Origin: Polyporus tsugae
Lineage: Eukaryota; Basidiomycota; Agaricomycetes; Polyporales; Polyporaceae
Reading direction: 5' to 3'
NCBI GenBank assembly: GCA_024305745.1
Contig: JAHRBS010000012.1
Coordinates: 1,679,001-1,743,000 of the forward strand
Length of the DNA stretch: 64,000 nucleotides
The notes under the pieces: model-generated
The model's input: the letters and a program-made list of their open reading frames with translations, nothing else
Databases searched by the model: none
Told to the model about the DNA's origin: nothing
In this document: positions 43,698-58,328 of the stretch, piece by piece
Numbering within the stretch: the stretch's first letter is position 1
Layout: each line of letters starts with the position of its first letter
Translations under genes and position numbers: made by a program

Positions 43698-44945
43698 ATG
43701 GCAGGCTTTGTCTTCCAGAATTCATATTATATAGCCGACACCATCAATGCGATCCTGTATGGTCAGTCCCTGTCGAGACCTGTTCTGCGTGTGTCCGCTG
43801 ATACATAGCGTTGAGTAGGAATCGAATTATCCCTGTATTTCATGGTGGTCCAGCGACTGCTTGCGCTTGGGGAACGTCGGACCTCAATGGACAAGTTCAT
43901 GATGGTGTTCAGCACCGTGCTCCTCATTCTGAACACCATTTTCTGGACGACGCAGGTGTACTTCGGACAACGGATGTGGATCAACAATCCCGACTACCCG
44001 GGCGGGATCGACGGATACTTGCAAGACAACTCCTCGGTGTGGTATCAGACGTGGGGTACCACGGCCTGCGTTGCGAGTAACCTCATGAGCGACGCCCTCC
44101 TGGTGAGTCGAGTCCATGACCCGCGCTCGACGTTTACCGATGAACCCCTCGTGTCTCCGCAGATATATCGCTGTTTCGTGGTGTGGGATAGCCGGCGCAT
44201 CACCATCATCCCGTCGATCCTTTGGGTGTCGTCCGTCGGTAAGCGACTTCAGTCCTCGGACATACGTCATCTAGCTGCCCTCTCACCGACTCTTGTGCAG
44301 TCTTTGCTGTCGGACTTCTTTACGGCTCAGGACGCCCGAACGGGGACTACTTCGCAGGGCTCGCGGCCACCTTCGTGACCGCATACACAGCGTCGACCTT
44401 CGCGCTCAACGTCATCGTCACCGGTCTCATCTGCGGCCGGCTTGTCTACATACAGTGCTACATGCAGAACTACTACGGCGCGGACAGGCGGCTGTACGCC
44501 GGCGCTGTCGCGATCGTCGTCGAGTCCGCGCTGCCCTTCACGCTCTTCAACCTCGCGTACCTCGTCGCGTTCGCCGTGGACACCGACATCGCCTTCGCCT
44601 TCTCGTTCTACGCCATGTTCACAGTGAGTCTGCGTCTCCATCTGGCATGCGCCTTTGTTTGTCACCCACCACTCGGCACTACTACATGCGCTTACTAACT
44701 CGGCTTGGCCACCGGAACTTCAGTGCATCTCCCCCCTGCTGATCACCCTGCGGGTCCTGTCCCGTAGAGCATGGACGCGGACTCCGAGGACCCTGCCACA
44801 GTCGATGGCGACGATCAGCTACCTCGGGCCCACCCACGTCGCCGCCGCTGGGCACGGAACATCCGAGTTGCACGGGGAAATGGGGACCGGGGTGTCGGAG
44901 GCCACCTTGAAGCATCTTCCTGACCCGACAGCCATGCCAGTATGA
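43698..44945 (+). CDS. Seven-span fungal membrane protein (tandem copy 2)
   Basis: Exons 43698-43761, 43819-44102, 44163-44238, 44301-44623 and 44724-44945 give 322 aa. Intron positions are the same as in copy 1, and exons 1, 3 and 4 have the same length. Conserved landmarks: MAGFVFQNSYYIADTINAIL, INNPDYPGGIDGY, SSVWYQTWGTTACVASNLMS, IYRCFVVWDSRR, CISPLLITLRVLSRRAWTR. Only the cytoplasmic tail diverged strongly and was shortened. Tandem duplication with conserved spans and a variable tail suggests the same membrane role with altered coupling; this is inference. Confidence 0.8.
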
Positions 44946-45119
44946 GCAGTGTTTGGTGGTTGTGGTGCGGCGTACAGAACCGCAAGACGAAACCTATAGC
45001 ACAACGACTTGCGCACGTACGCGTCGGATGGCATGTAGTAGTAGTACGCCGCTGTAGTACTCCGTTCATTGGATCTTGAATTACCTTCCTGTTATACAGT
45101 GACTTGGCAGTGGCCAAAT

Positions 45120-45212
45120 AGCGCTATAGCTATAGTGTAGTGCTTACCACTTGGGATTCCGATCGCGATGCAAATGTATGCGTTACCAACACCCAGGTTC
45201 GAGTCCTGGTTT
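45120..45212 (+). pseudogene. tRNA-Gln pseudogene
   Basis: It resembles the tRNA-Gln at 60.6 kb: GCGCTATAG, a duplicated CTATAG, then TGTAGTGCTTACCACTTGGGATTCCGAT and the T-arm CCAGGTTCGAGTCCTGG. The anticodon would read CCG instead of CTG. The 3' half of the anticodon stem is lost, and the 3' acceptor strand (GGTTTTCATGG) does not pair with the 5' end. Internal promoter boxes remain. Confidence 0.65.
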
Positions 45213-46458
45213 TCATGGCACCAGTAGCGCTGGCGCAGTACCGGGGCAATGCAAGTACAAGGCTCCAAAACCATTCGCCCCAATTTCTCGCATGCATCAC
45301 TGATCACTCTGATTCACCCTACATTCTCACTGTCACGAATCAGACAGTGGTTGGGAGCTGCGATTGTGATTGCGATGCGTGGTGCAGTGGTACTAGGCTA
45401 CTATACAAATGGGCGAGCAGACAGTGTGGATGTAAGGACGTGTGTACTAGGTGTTACGACTTCGACAGCGTATGCAGGCGCGGCGCGGATGATACAGCAC
45501 ACGTATGTATGCGGGAGCGCGGAAAGCGGGAAAGAAAACGCGGATGAGCGACCGCCGAGTGCTACGCAACTGGGGAAGGATAGAGCAGGAAGGGGGCAGA
45601 TGGAGAATGAGAGAGTAAAAACGACAACATGCGCTGGAGCTGAAAGCGCAGTACAGAGGCGGATGAAGGGATGAATGGGCCCCCAGGATGGAGGACAGAA
45701 CGTGCGAAGGGACGATGAGAGCACAGAGTGTTCATTCGAAAGCACAAAGGCCGACATAGGAGGCAGGAAAATCCGATTCGACAATGTTGCTCATGCACCA
45801 CGGTACAGGTGGTCGCACTCGGATCCTCCTCTAAGACTGCGGAGGGAGTCCCGAGTGTTCACAGATGGTGGTCGGGCAGAGTGGGGGTTGGCTTGAAGTC
45901 GAGCACTGGCGTGAACGGTCGTAACGGGTCGTAAACGGTGATGGGTAGCATGAGCTGTGAGCTGACTCGGCAGGGCGACGGACAGGGACAGGGCGGAGGA
46001 AGACGGGGAGTGAGAGAGCGGATCCGATCCAAACGTTTGAATTAGGGGCCAGAGGTGGCACGCGATCGCGGGGCGCGATGGCGCGCGTCTCCTCAGCGGG
46101 TATATCGTACGCTAGAGGTGGCCAGAAGGAAGCAAAGAAAAAGAAGCCGGCGGAAGGACGGACATCGCGTGCTCGCGGTTTGAATGGGAGCGTGGGTCTG
46201 ACACGGTGCGGAATGGAAGCCGGTGGAGCTTCACGCGGTTGAGGGTCGGAGGAGATCGGCGGAATGAAGTTTGCACGAATGGCGGGCCGGGGTCAGCTGC
46301 TAATTGTCCTTAGCGGGCGAGAAGAGGAAGGGAGCCCGCGGACAGTCACTGAAGCGGCCGCAAATCAGCCTCAAGAGAGGACAGGGGGCAAGCGCAAGGC
46401 AACTGAGTCGCTCACCTGTGCGCCAAACGCTCAGCTACTCGAAACCTTGGATGACCGC
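45213..46458. other. Intergenic, partly purine-rich
   Basis: Between about 45510 and 45700 the plus strand is strongly purine-rich. No gene is supported. Confidence 0.45.
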
Positions 46459-47436
46459 TCAACAAATGATACAGGACGAACAGCATCCCGCGCTGTCGTC
46501 TTCCAGTTCACCCGGGGACCCCGGCGAAACGGTCGTGCTTCGCCGTTTCTTCTTCGGCAAGTCCTCCGCCTGCGGTGCATACGCGCGGATGGAGAGGTGC
46601 ACGATTGTCGACGCGGACGTGGGCGAGGGAATATTTGTCGGAAACGAGAGTTCTACCGCGCATACAGTCAGCGTGTGCCGAAGAAGGGAAAGGCGAACCA
46701 TGAATGAGACGTACTGTCAAGCGAGTCTTCGTCCTGCAGGATCTTCCCGAGATACAATATGCGCAAATACGACGGCGCAGGCGGTCGCTCGTCCTGCCAA
46801 TCTGCGTCCGGTACCTCAAGCAATCAGTATTCCGTGCAACGTCAAGGACGGTTCGGAGGCATTGCTGTCTTTCCCACACAGTCGTACGCCCAGACGCTGT
46901 TCGTGCTCGAGCGATGTCCACCAAGCATGTGGGAATGAAGAGGAAAAACGAGTAGTCAAGCAGACCGGTCGCTCACCGTTTGGCCATGCGTTCCACACAA
47001 GCTCCTTTACTCGGCCTACGGTCGTCTCCGGGTCGAATGACATCGTCCGTCTTCGTCCGGTCACGAGCAGGAACGTCAGCGACACCTGCGGTGTCTGTGG
47101 GATCGCCTCCTCGCCGGCGCTCTCCTCCTCCGTTGCCCCTCCTTCTCGATCGCCGTCCTCTCCGTCTCGATCATCGCCATCATCCTGCTCGATACCTGCG
47201 AAGTCCCGTCGAGGGGTGTTTGAGCCGGAGAAGTCGACGCGTGTGTATGAAGTGCGCGCGGAGGGGCAGAGCGGAGAGAAGGCCAGGGCGTCGATGCGAG
47301 CCTGTAGCGCGTTCTCGATCGACGCTGGCGGCGAGACGTTTGTCTGTGCCTGAGCGGAAACCGTTGCGGGGGCTTGTGCCGAGTCCAAGTCGGCCTGTGC
47401 CATCGCAGGCCCACTCGAGGGTGATGGGTCACTCAT
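46459..47436 (-). CDS. Membrane-anchored ubiquitin-fold protein (UBL3/MUB-like)
   Basis: Exons 47436-46977, 46801-46715 and 46652-46459 sum to 247 codons (246 aa). A long Ser/Pro/acidic N-terminal part (about 120 residues, with DDGDDRDGEDGDREGG) precedes a ubiquitin-like domain: VSLTFLLVTGRRRTMSFDPE, ERPPAPSYLRILYLGKILQD, TIVHLSIRAYAP. The C-terminus is basic (PKKKRR) and ends CCSSCIIC, a prenylation-type CaaX box (Cys-Ile-Ile-Cys) with neighbouring cysteines that could be palmitoylated. UBL3/MUB proteins sit on the plasma membrane and recruit E2 enzymes or sort cargo into vesicles. The start at 47436 is preferred because a TATA element lies just upstream at 47525; an in-frame ATG at 47541 would precede it. 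Confidence 0.8.
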
Positions 47437-47524
47437 TGAGAGATGGGCGAAAAGAGGGTCCGATGGCGACACGGTGGCAGTGGGAGTGGGAGGGGGAAGG
47501 AGAGAGCTTGCCGAGATGCGGGGG

Positions 47525-47531
47525 TATATAT
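47525..47531 (-). promoter_or_regulatory. TATA box of the UBL3-like gene
   Basis: TATATA in minus orientation, about 90 bp upstream of the chosen start. Confidence 0.5.
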
Positions 47532-47539
47532 GGAGATGC

Positions 47540-48969
47540 AATTAAACGAGAACGTGGGAGCAGGCTCGCGTACTGAGAGGTGTGCGCCGATCAGTGAAAA
47601 GACTATGACCGTTGAATTGTGCAGGTGCTTGAATTGGAGGGCGAGCCGGGATATTCCTGTGGGGTGTTCGGTTGAAGGTCGATGAGGTGAAGTGTGAGGG
47701 CATGAGGATGAGATGGACGAAGAGGAGCGAGGATGCGTACCGGACGCTGTATGAATGTGTGATCCCGAAACGAAGGAGGTCCCGACAAGTGACGAGGAGG
47801 ACGAGTTCAGGCGGTGGACCCAGTGGACCCGTGGGGAGCGTTCGTGTGACCTTCTGCCCCGCTTTCGGCAAAGTGCGCTTTACTAGTTGCTTCCGGGGTT
47901 CACAGCCTGAGCACGCACGCTGCAGGCACAGAGAAGGCAGCAGAGAATGGACCAAGACCCAAAGACATCGAGCAGGGCTATATATGCGCATTGCGGGGAG
48001 GAGATTCGACTAGCCGGGGCCATCCCCACCAGCTCCGAGAGCTCGAGACTGGTCGATCTAGACGCCTCCGTGATCGAATCCGGCTCGAGCCCCGTCTTCC
48101 TCCTCTCTCCCGACCTCCACATCCTGACCAGGTCGCATTTAGCGTAGTGCACATGCCGATTCCTTCCGCCGCCGTTTCAGTCCCTGCAACTGCCGTTGTG
48201 GGTTTCTACCCACTTTAACACAGATCTCGACCGCAACCGCCCGAAATAATCTAATCTAGCCTCCTATGCAGGCTTGACCTTTTCTCCTCCCTCTGGGATC
48301 CCCCTCTCTGTCTCTCCGTTCACAACCCAATGCATATACGTACGCCAATAGGTATGTAGGCCGGAGTGGTGGCATCGGTACCTCGCTTCAAACTACCACA
48401 GTCTACTATTCGCGATAAGGATAAGTACTACGGATGTTACATAGTGTAGGTAGTGCGGTTGTGTGTCGAAATCCGCCCATAGTTTTTAGTTTCGAATATA
48501 CACATGTGCTACACTGATGGTCTTCGTAATCCACATGAGGTACATCGGATTTATACGTGAGCCTGCGGCCTCCGAAACCCTCACTTTAGTGAACCTAGGA
48601 CGTCTCGATGTGCACCTAGCTCAGTGCTCTGCGTGCAGTCCCTCGTACTTTCTTCAACTGGACCATAAGCTGTTGTCTCTGGATTTTATATGACCTGCGT
48701 CCACGAGAATATATATGTAGTGATGTTGTAGTGATGTCCCTTTGACCCGCCTATATACAAGAATAATCGACCGCGCCGGCTCGAGCTCATCACAGCTGAA
48801 CAATCCGTAACATTACTGCATCCAAGATCTTCCGAAACAATCCAAGAAAGATGATGCCAACTAGGCGAAGGGGGAGTTGTGCGCATTGCCAGCATGCGAT
48901 TTCCTTTAGTCGGCTGGTCAACGCGAGTCATGAAAGGATAAGTGAGCCGTACCGATGTTGGCTGAAGAG
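47540..48969. other. Intergenic
   Basis: No gene is supported. There are conflicting frames on both strands between 47880 and 48220. Confidence 0.45.
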
Positions 48970-50753
48970 TCAGGCAGCCAGTGCCTCGCTGTCTCCTCCG
49001 CGCGGGACCTCTGGGATCGCGCACTCATCTGAATCCTGGCTCGACGCGCCTTCGTCCGGAGGGAAATCTTGCAAAGCTGCTAAGCCGTCATCAAGCTCCC
49101 ACTCATAGTCTGTAGAGTCTAGGGTGGCGCCAAGCGGCCCGAGAGCGGTCGCGAAGTTGAGCGAACGAATGCTGAGGCTCTGCGAGGTGTGCAAGGGATC
49201 ATCGGTGGCCAACCCGACCACCTTTCTTTGATAGGCTTCTTGGAGGTCGAGGAGGAAATGGGATACGAGAAGATTTGAAAGTCTAACCATGGGGGAGCGA
49301 GATCATCAGTACCGCAGTGAAATGGCACGATGCTAATACTGTGTAACAATTCACGCACGGAGCAGCGAAGCCTTGTATAAGATCAGTTTGTGAATCCGGT
49401 AATAGCAGCTAGAAGGGGGTATTAGACAAAGAAGAGGGACAAGTGGCCGGAAATGCTGCCTCACCGAGAGTTCTACAAGAATAAGCTGCAATATGCTCAG
49501 CATCGACAGCACACTGCTCATCTTCATGATCAGGAGGCTACTAGGTTGGACATATGGACATTGTGGAATGCTCACACGAAGTAGAGCAACCCTGTGGGAG
49601 TCATAAATACTTCAGAGACCATGGACAGAACCAGATCCGGACGAACCATCGCGCAGCATTATCCCCATGACCCCTTTTGTTTTCATGCTTTTGATTCGAT
49701 CATGTTTCATAGCGCCTCCAGGCAGGAACTTCCAGGTAACTGTAATGAGCAATATGTCGGCGACAAGAGTTGATATTCGGTTTGTGAGTGTGACTGTCAA
49801 GGAGACATTAGCATTCCATTATGGCGAAGAACGGTATCTGACGAACAGCTATGCTACCCATTGTTAGTACAGATACGGAGGGTGAGATCTCTAAAAAGCC
49901 TACATTCGAACGAGAGAAGGAGATATAGCAGAAAATTCCACACACCCCAACCTGGGGAGGTACGTAGCCGAGACGAAGGCGTCGAATCGGAATTGCAGCT
50001 GACGAAAGGCCTTTAGCATGGCAATTGATTATATGGAGACAACGGGCGCATCGCATCTATAACAATTTGAACACTTGAGAGAAGAAAAACAATCCCCGAC
50101 ACCAAGTGATGCTGAGTCAACACGTATGCTCGTAACCCAGCGAACACTGAAAACATAACATTAGTAAAACTAAAGCGTAGATATATGACCGGTAGAAACC
50201 GCGCACCTGCCGGTGGGACCAAAGAGAGATATCCGATTATGTTGCCCACAATGACCATCGCAGCGCAACTGCAATCACAAACAATGTGAGTACAAGAGGG
50301 AGGCAATTTCTTTCTCAGCCCCAACGTACCTCTTTGGGGACCGTGGCACTCAGGCACACGTTTCAGCACTCAAGAGGATGAATAAAGCATACCTGATCGG
50401 ACACTGGAGCCCACTTGATGATCGGCATGGCCGTGGAGAGCAAGATCAAATACCTGTTTGAAAAGTACAGTATTGCGGAGAGGAGTCGGACCTTCCTAGT
50501 CCAGAAAAGTTGCATCTCACGTGGTAGTGTCACTACCAAGTCATACACAACGAATGCTAGAAGACATGCGTTGGTTAACTATAAACTCTCCACTGGAATC
50601 AAGACATACCCGCCACAGAGACATCGCAATATTTGCTTGGAATCCTACACCACGTTTAAAATGTACGACAAGTCATGCCTCTTAAAGAACCACTTACATG
50701 ACTGCATAGATAAGGATTGTTTCCTCAATGGCGGTGTCGGACTGAGAGGCCAT
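48970..50753 (-). CDS. DUF6533-type multi-span membrane protein
   Basis: The start at 50753 gives MASQSDTAIEETILIYAVM. After splicing comes IPSKYCDVSVA and then FVVYDLVVTLPREMQLFWTR, the hallmark of DUF6533 proteins (D-x-x-x-T-L-P-x-E). Further exons: AAMVIVGNIIGYLSLVP (50.2 kb), VFAGLRAYVLTQHHLVSGIV (50.1 kb), RISTLVADILLITVTWKF (49.7-49.8 kb), SSLLIMKMSSVLSMLSILQL (49.5 kb) and the C-terminal LLVSHFLLDLQEA (49.25 kb), followed by an acidic tail. Seven spans are likely, as in the family. The junction between the 49.5 and 49.29 kb exons is unclear: three frames each hold part of the expected sequence, so the annotation there may be wrong or the gene damaged. Function unknown. Confidence 0.6.
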
Positions 50754-51124
50754 CTTGGAGATGTGAGGTTAGGCGGATATCTTCTTCGTAAGGCGAGACC
50801 AAGCTCGTGCCCTTTTAAACGTTTTCAAGGGTTCGCTCCGGGACTCATGACGCCGACTTGAACAATTGATGTCCCTGCCGAACATCCCGTCGGCAGGCGG
50901 AAGCCTTGCAAGTCCTGTTGCGGGCTTCACATGTCCGCAAACGACCTCACAATCAAGATTGAAGGTGATCGCATGATATCTATCTGCACTCGCGTGCCTT
51001 GAGCGCTGCGATCCAAACCAATCAGAATAAGCAGTCGGCTATGCTCATGAAAGCATTTAGGATTTCCGCTGCAACGCGTCTACTGATCTTCTGAATCTCC
51101 GTTATACCCTCCCGGTCGATGTTG
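50754..51124. other. Intergenic
   Basis: Short gap between the promoter of the DUF6533 gene and the 3' end of the amine oxidase gene. Nothing recognised. Confidence 0.5.
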
Positions 51125-54100
51125 TCACAGCTCCACCTTGATGCGGTGGAAAAGCTCTGCACTCTTGCGCATCTCCTCCGCAGTAGCAGGCGGCGCTGGG
51201 TGTCCATCAAGACCAAATGTTTGCACGCCCACGTACTCGAACGGCGGAACTTCGTCCGGTATGCAGTTCACCGGCTGTACCCCGTAGTCGTCAAACGTCC
51301 AGGGATCCCCGGGCTTCTCTGGCGCCGTGAGCAAGATGGAGTTGATAGAGTCGATTGAGACGTCGTAATCGAAGTAGTTAAGGGGTGTTAGGAAGAAGCT
51401 GGACGTGGCGATGTTCGTGCGAGTGTTGGGAGAATCCTCCGCTTGCGGGAGGTGGTGTGTGCCGACGTTGATCCAAGCGACGAGATCCGTTTGGGTGATG
51501 TTCTCTCCGTCGAAGAAGTTGTGGAAGTCGACCATGGGCGCTCCAGGCAGGTGGAGGTTCCATTGCGAACTCGAAGTGGGTTCCGTTTCCTTGCGCTTGG
51601 AGACGGCGAGATTGTATCGCGCCCAATTCGCGTTGTTCAGAAGACGTTTGGAGCCGACAACGGTCTATCGCCGGACCGCGGCATGCATCTGTCAGCCTCT
51701 CAACAGCGTTGCTGACGAAAACAACCACAACCTACATTGTGGACCGGAGAGTACCCGGCGTGGATGGCATATCCGCGAGGTACGCCCCATCTATTGAGCG
51801 AAGCCTTGTTAACGAGGGAGTATCCGCCCTGGAAGTTGGTGGGGTATTTCAGGAGAGCATCGTCCTCGTTTTCGATGTAACTCCTCGAAATCTTCTGTTG
51901 GATGATATCCTGTCCCCAATCATCATCGAACCACGGTTGTGTGATCTTCTCCGTCGCGGTGTTCGTGAACAGAAGGGAGTTCTCCAGTCCTGCCACATCA
52001 AGGTCGACCTTGATATGTGGTATTGCCAGGTAAGATCGTTGCGCAGACAATACTAGAGAAGCACTAGCCTTGTAGTTGATGACGTGATCGTGAAGAGAGC
52101 CCATGGTCGTGTCCCGGATGGCGGTGCCGTAACCCTCTTGCGAGGGCTCCCAGTAGCCACCTTGTAAGTAACCGGAAGCTGAGAGGCGGACTTCGATAGT
52201 GCCGTCGATCTGGAAAATGTAATCGAACACTGAATGTCCGCGTAAGCGGCGAGATGACGAAGGCACTGATAGTGTGACGCACGATAGTCATAGCTATGGG
52301 ACGAAAACATGGGAAGCAGTTAGCATCCTTCTTCGGGCAACGGATGCATGCTATGTTGAGATTTAGACTCACTTTCCGACTGTCGAGATACTCCGCACGA
52401 CCAGCTGATATCCGTGCGTGGCGCCGAACTCGCCCGCCCAGTAGCCCGTATGACGCGTGATCGGTTGCCCGGAGTCGTGTTCGAAAATGCAGATTGCACG
52501 CTCGCGAGTGATACTTCCTTCGAAGTTGTGTGTTGTTGCCGGAAGATATACAGCCTCGTGCGGGCAGTCGTAGCCTGGCAACATATCGCGCACAGCGGAA
52601 CCCTTAACCAACTAATAAGCATCGTATGCCCCATGAAGAAGAGTCCAGAGCTCACCATCCCGAAGTATCTGTCCAGCCATGCGGTCGTCGCCTGCATCGG
52701 GTCATTGCCGGCTGTGTTGTGGTCAGCGTCCAAAACCCACCGTGACATATTTCGCCCGCAGAGACACACCGTACTGCGCCATGGCTTCTTGTGGTGCGAG
52801 CTATATGAAGTTATCATCGGAGGTACTCAACAAAGTGTCATAGGGATTGACCAATCTCACTTCGTAAATGATTCGCTCCCCTTTGAACCGCAAGTCCCAC
52901 AGGCTGAGGCCCATGTCCCTGTCGAAGCCAAGATACATCCCCCATCCCATCCAGCTCACGTACTGCAAGGCGCGATCTACACGGAACCTCAGACCCCCGA
53001 ATGACACCGACCGTGGTCCAGGGAGATGGTCCAAGTCGCGCGGAGCGTGCGGCTGCGGCAACTTTCGCGTACTCCACTCTACACTCGCCGGATCCTGGTC
53101 AGGACGCTTCGGAAGGCGCTTGAGCGTCCCATCGCGGTACGCGGCCATGAACTCATCTGTCGAGTTGAACATCTGGTGGTTGTACACGATCTGTAGGCGT
53201 CCGTCATTGCGAGCGTAAGCGATATATCCGGCATGGTGATGAAAGAAATTTAGCGTACCTTAAGGAGCTTCCACTTCTCCGGGTCCGTACCAGTAGCGTC
53301 GACATACATGAAAAAGTTGACGGGGTGCAACCAGGGTCCAGCAACATTCCGACGCCAGCTAATCCATCCACGGCGGAAAGAGCCATCGAAGCTGAACGGC
53401 GCGGCCATGCCACCTACGATGGTATCGTTCGGCAGTCCGCGGGCGACCCCGCCAAAGAGATCCTGAGGTTCAGACTTCAGTCACGGCCGCATCGATTCAT
53501 AGAGTAAGAAAAATACCTCAGTTGCCTCCGCAACGGACGGCATGATCTTCAGCAGCAGAGGTGCGATCTCGTTGAGAGTTGTGAACCCGCGGGCGTTGTA
53601 GGGGATCGGGTCGCGATGGTAGATTTCGGTGAGCTTCCGCATCGTCGTCTTCCCAGAGATAGGAATCGGTCCGACTAGATAGTCTTGAACGTACGGATCG
53701 CTCGCGGCACCATGGTGGATGACGACGTGCGCGTACCGATATGGGGGGCCGGTCTCGTCCGGGTGGTCAAGGTATGCGATTGCGTCCTTCTTCGGGGGGC
53801 GGTAGGCTTCGATGCGGTAGATGAAGTTGTCGGAGATGTAGGCTTTGTCGCCAGCGGTCAGGTTGAGGTTGCGCGAGGGCGACGAGACCCATTCGTGAAT
53901 GGCCACCGTTTCGGGCACCGTGAGCGATGCAAACAAGTTCACCGGGGCAGGGGGCTTTGCCGGGCGAGGAAGACTGGCAGGACACCGCTGAAGGAGCTGG
54001 TCGATGGTAGTGCCATATCCGAGGGTGGGATGAGGCTGTGATGGTGAATTGCCGTCATCAAGGCGGCCGAGCTTGGGTTGAAGAAACGAGATTGCCAAAA

Positions 54101-54272
54101 AGCCAACCACTGTCCCAACCAGGAGCACGGGAACCACTAGGCAGATTCGAAGAGGATTGAGATTCTGAGATGAAAGGAGGCTGCGTTTAAAGCTGCGAGA
54201 AACGATAGCGGGCTGAGCGAGCCCGTCATGCTCCGGGTCGCTCTTGAGTAGCTCGTACCCAGTGGGGGCCAT
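51125..54272 (-). CDS. Copper amine oxidase, type II membrane-anchored
   Basis: It oxidises primary amines to aldehydes with H2O2 and ammonia. Exons (minus): 54272-53517, 53462-53259, 53190-52861, 52800-52770, 52711-52656, 52611-52373, 52293-52283, 52229-51736, 51664-51125; 887 codons. A hydrophobic anchor at residues about 42-62 (LVVPVLLVGTVVGFLAISFL) follows a short basic cytoplasmic end. Catalytic landmarks: GNDPMQATTAWLDRYFG (base Asp), the topaquinone site N-Y-D-Y formed across exons 6-8, copper ligands His-x-His in LHDHVINYK and a third His in VGTHHLPQAED. The 11-nt exon 7 codes the cofactor tyrosine. Exon 8 contains an in-frame stretch (ASASLVLSAQRSYLAIPHI) that may be an unrecognised intron. 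A secretory or vacuolar/cell-surface location is inferred. Confidence 0.85.
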
Positions 54273-54814
54273 GTCGATAGTCCCCAGCAGATCCTGATGA
54301 ATCACAGAGAATCTCCATCGTATTTCTTGGTCCTGTCCGGTTTTTATAAGCGTGGCAGGACCATGAAACATCGATTGCCCACGCTGGGTGAGTCAGGCCA
54401 GGGTTCGCAGGACCTCCTCCGTTGGGCGCTTAGATATCGCCCTGAACATCGAAAGCAAGGGGAAAAAAAGGACGCAAATAACTTATCTAGCCCGTGAACA
54501 ACGCCGAACATCTCATCTTTGAACGCAGCGAAGACTGCGAATCCATGCCGCCCTTCATAGACGGGATGCAACGGAGGCAGGAGAACTGTACGACACATAC
54601 ACTAGGTGCGCGTCCGTCTATCTGGCAACTGGAAGGCGATAAGAAGGAGCGATCGCGCCGGCCGATTCGTCCAAGGGCTGGAGATAACAAGCACGATAGC
54701 CGCAGTTTGCAGAGTTTCAAGAGTGCAGATCAATTGTTACACTTAGCGATACACTGCTTCATGCCTGTTCTTGCTACCCTCCGGTCTTGGGTACACTGTA
54801 CTGCGTCTAGCAAG
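54273..54814. other. Intergenic
   Basis: Amine oxidase promoter plus the 3' flank of glucose-6-phosphate isomerase. No gene recognised. Confidence 0.5.
54341..54350 (-). promoter_or_regulatory. TATA box of the amine oxidase gene
   Basis: CTTATAAAAA on the minus strand, about 70 bp upstream of the chosen ATG. It excludes the in-frame ATG at 54371 as start. Confidence 0.6.

Positions 54815-58328
<3,514 letters not shown>

Noticed and set aside
46304..47353. Plus-strand frame of 349 codons
   Set aside because: It overlaps the UBL3-like gene, whose three exons fit exactly and end in a CaaX box; the plus frame has no domain.
48340..48420. tRNA-like D-arm sequence (GGAGTGGTGGCATCGG)
   Set aside because: No B-box or T-arm follows and no acceptor pairing is possible.
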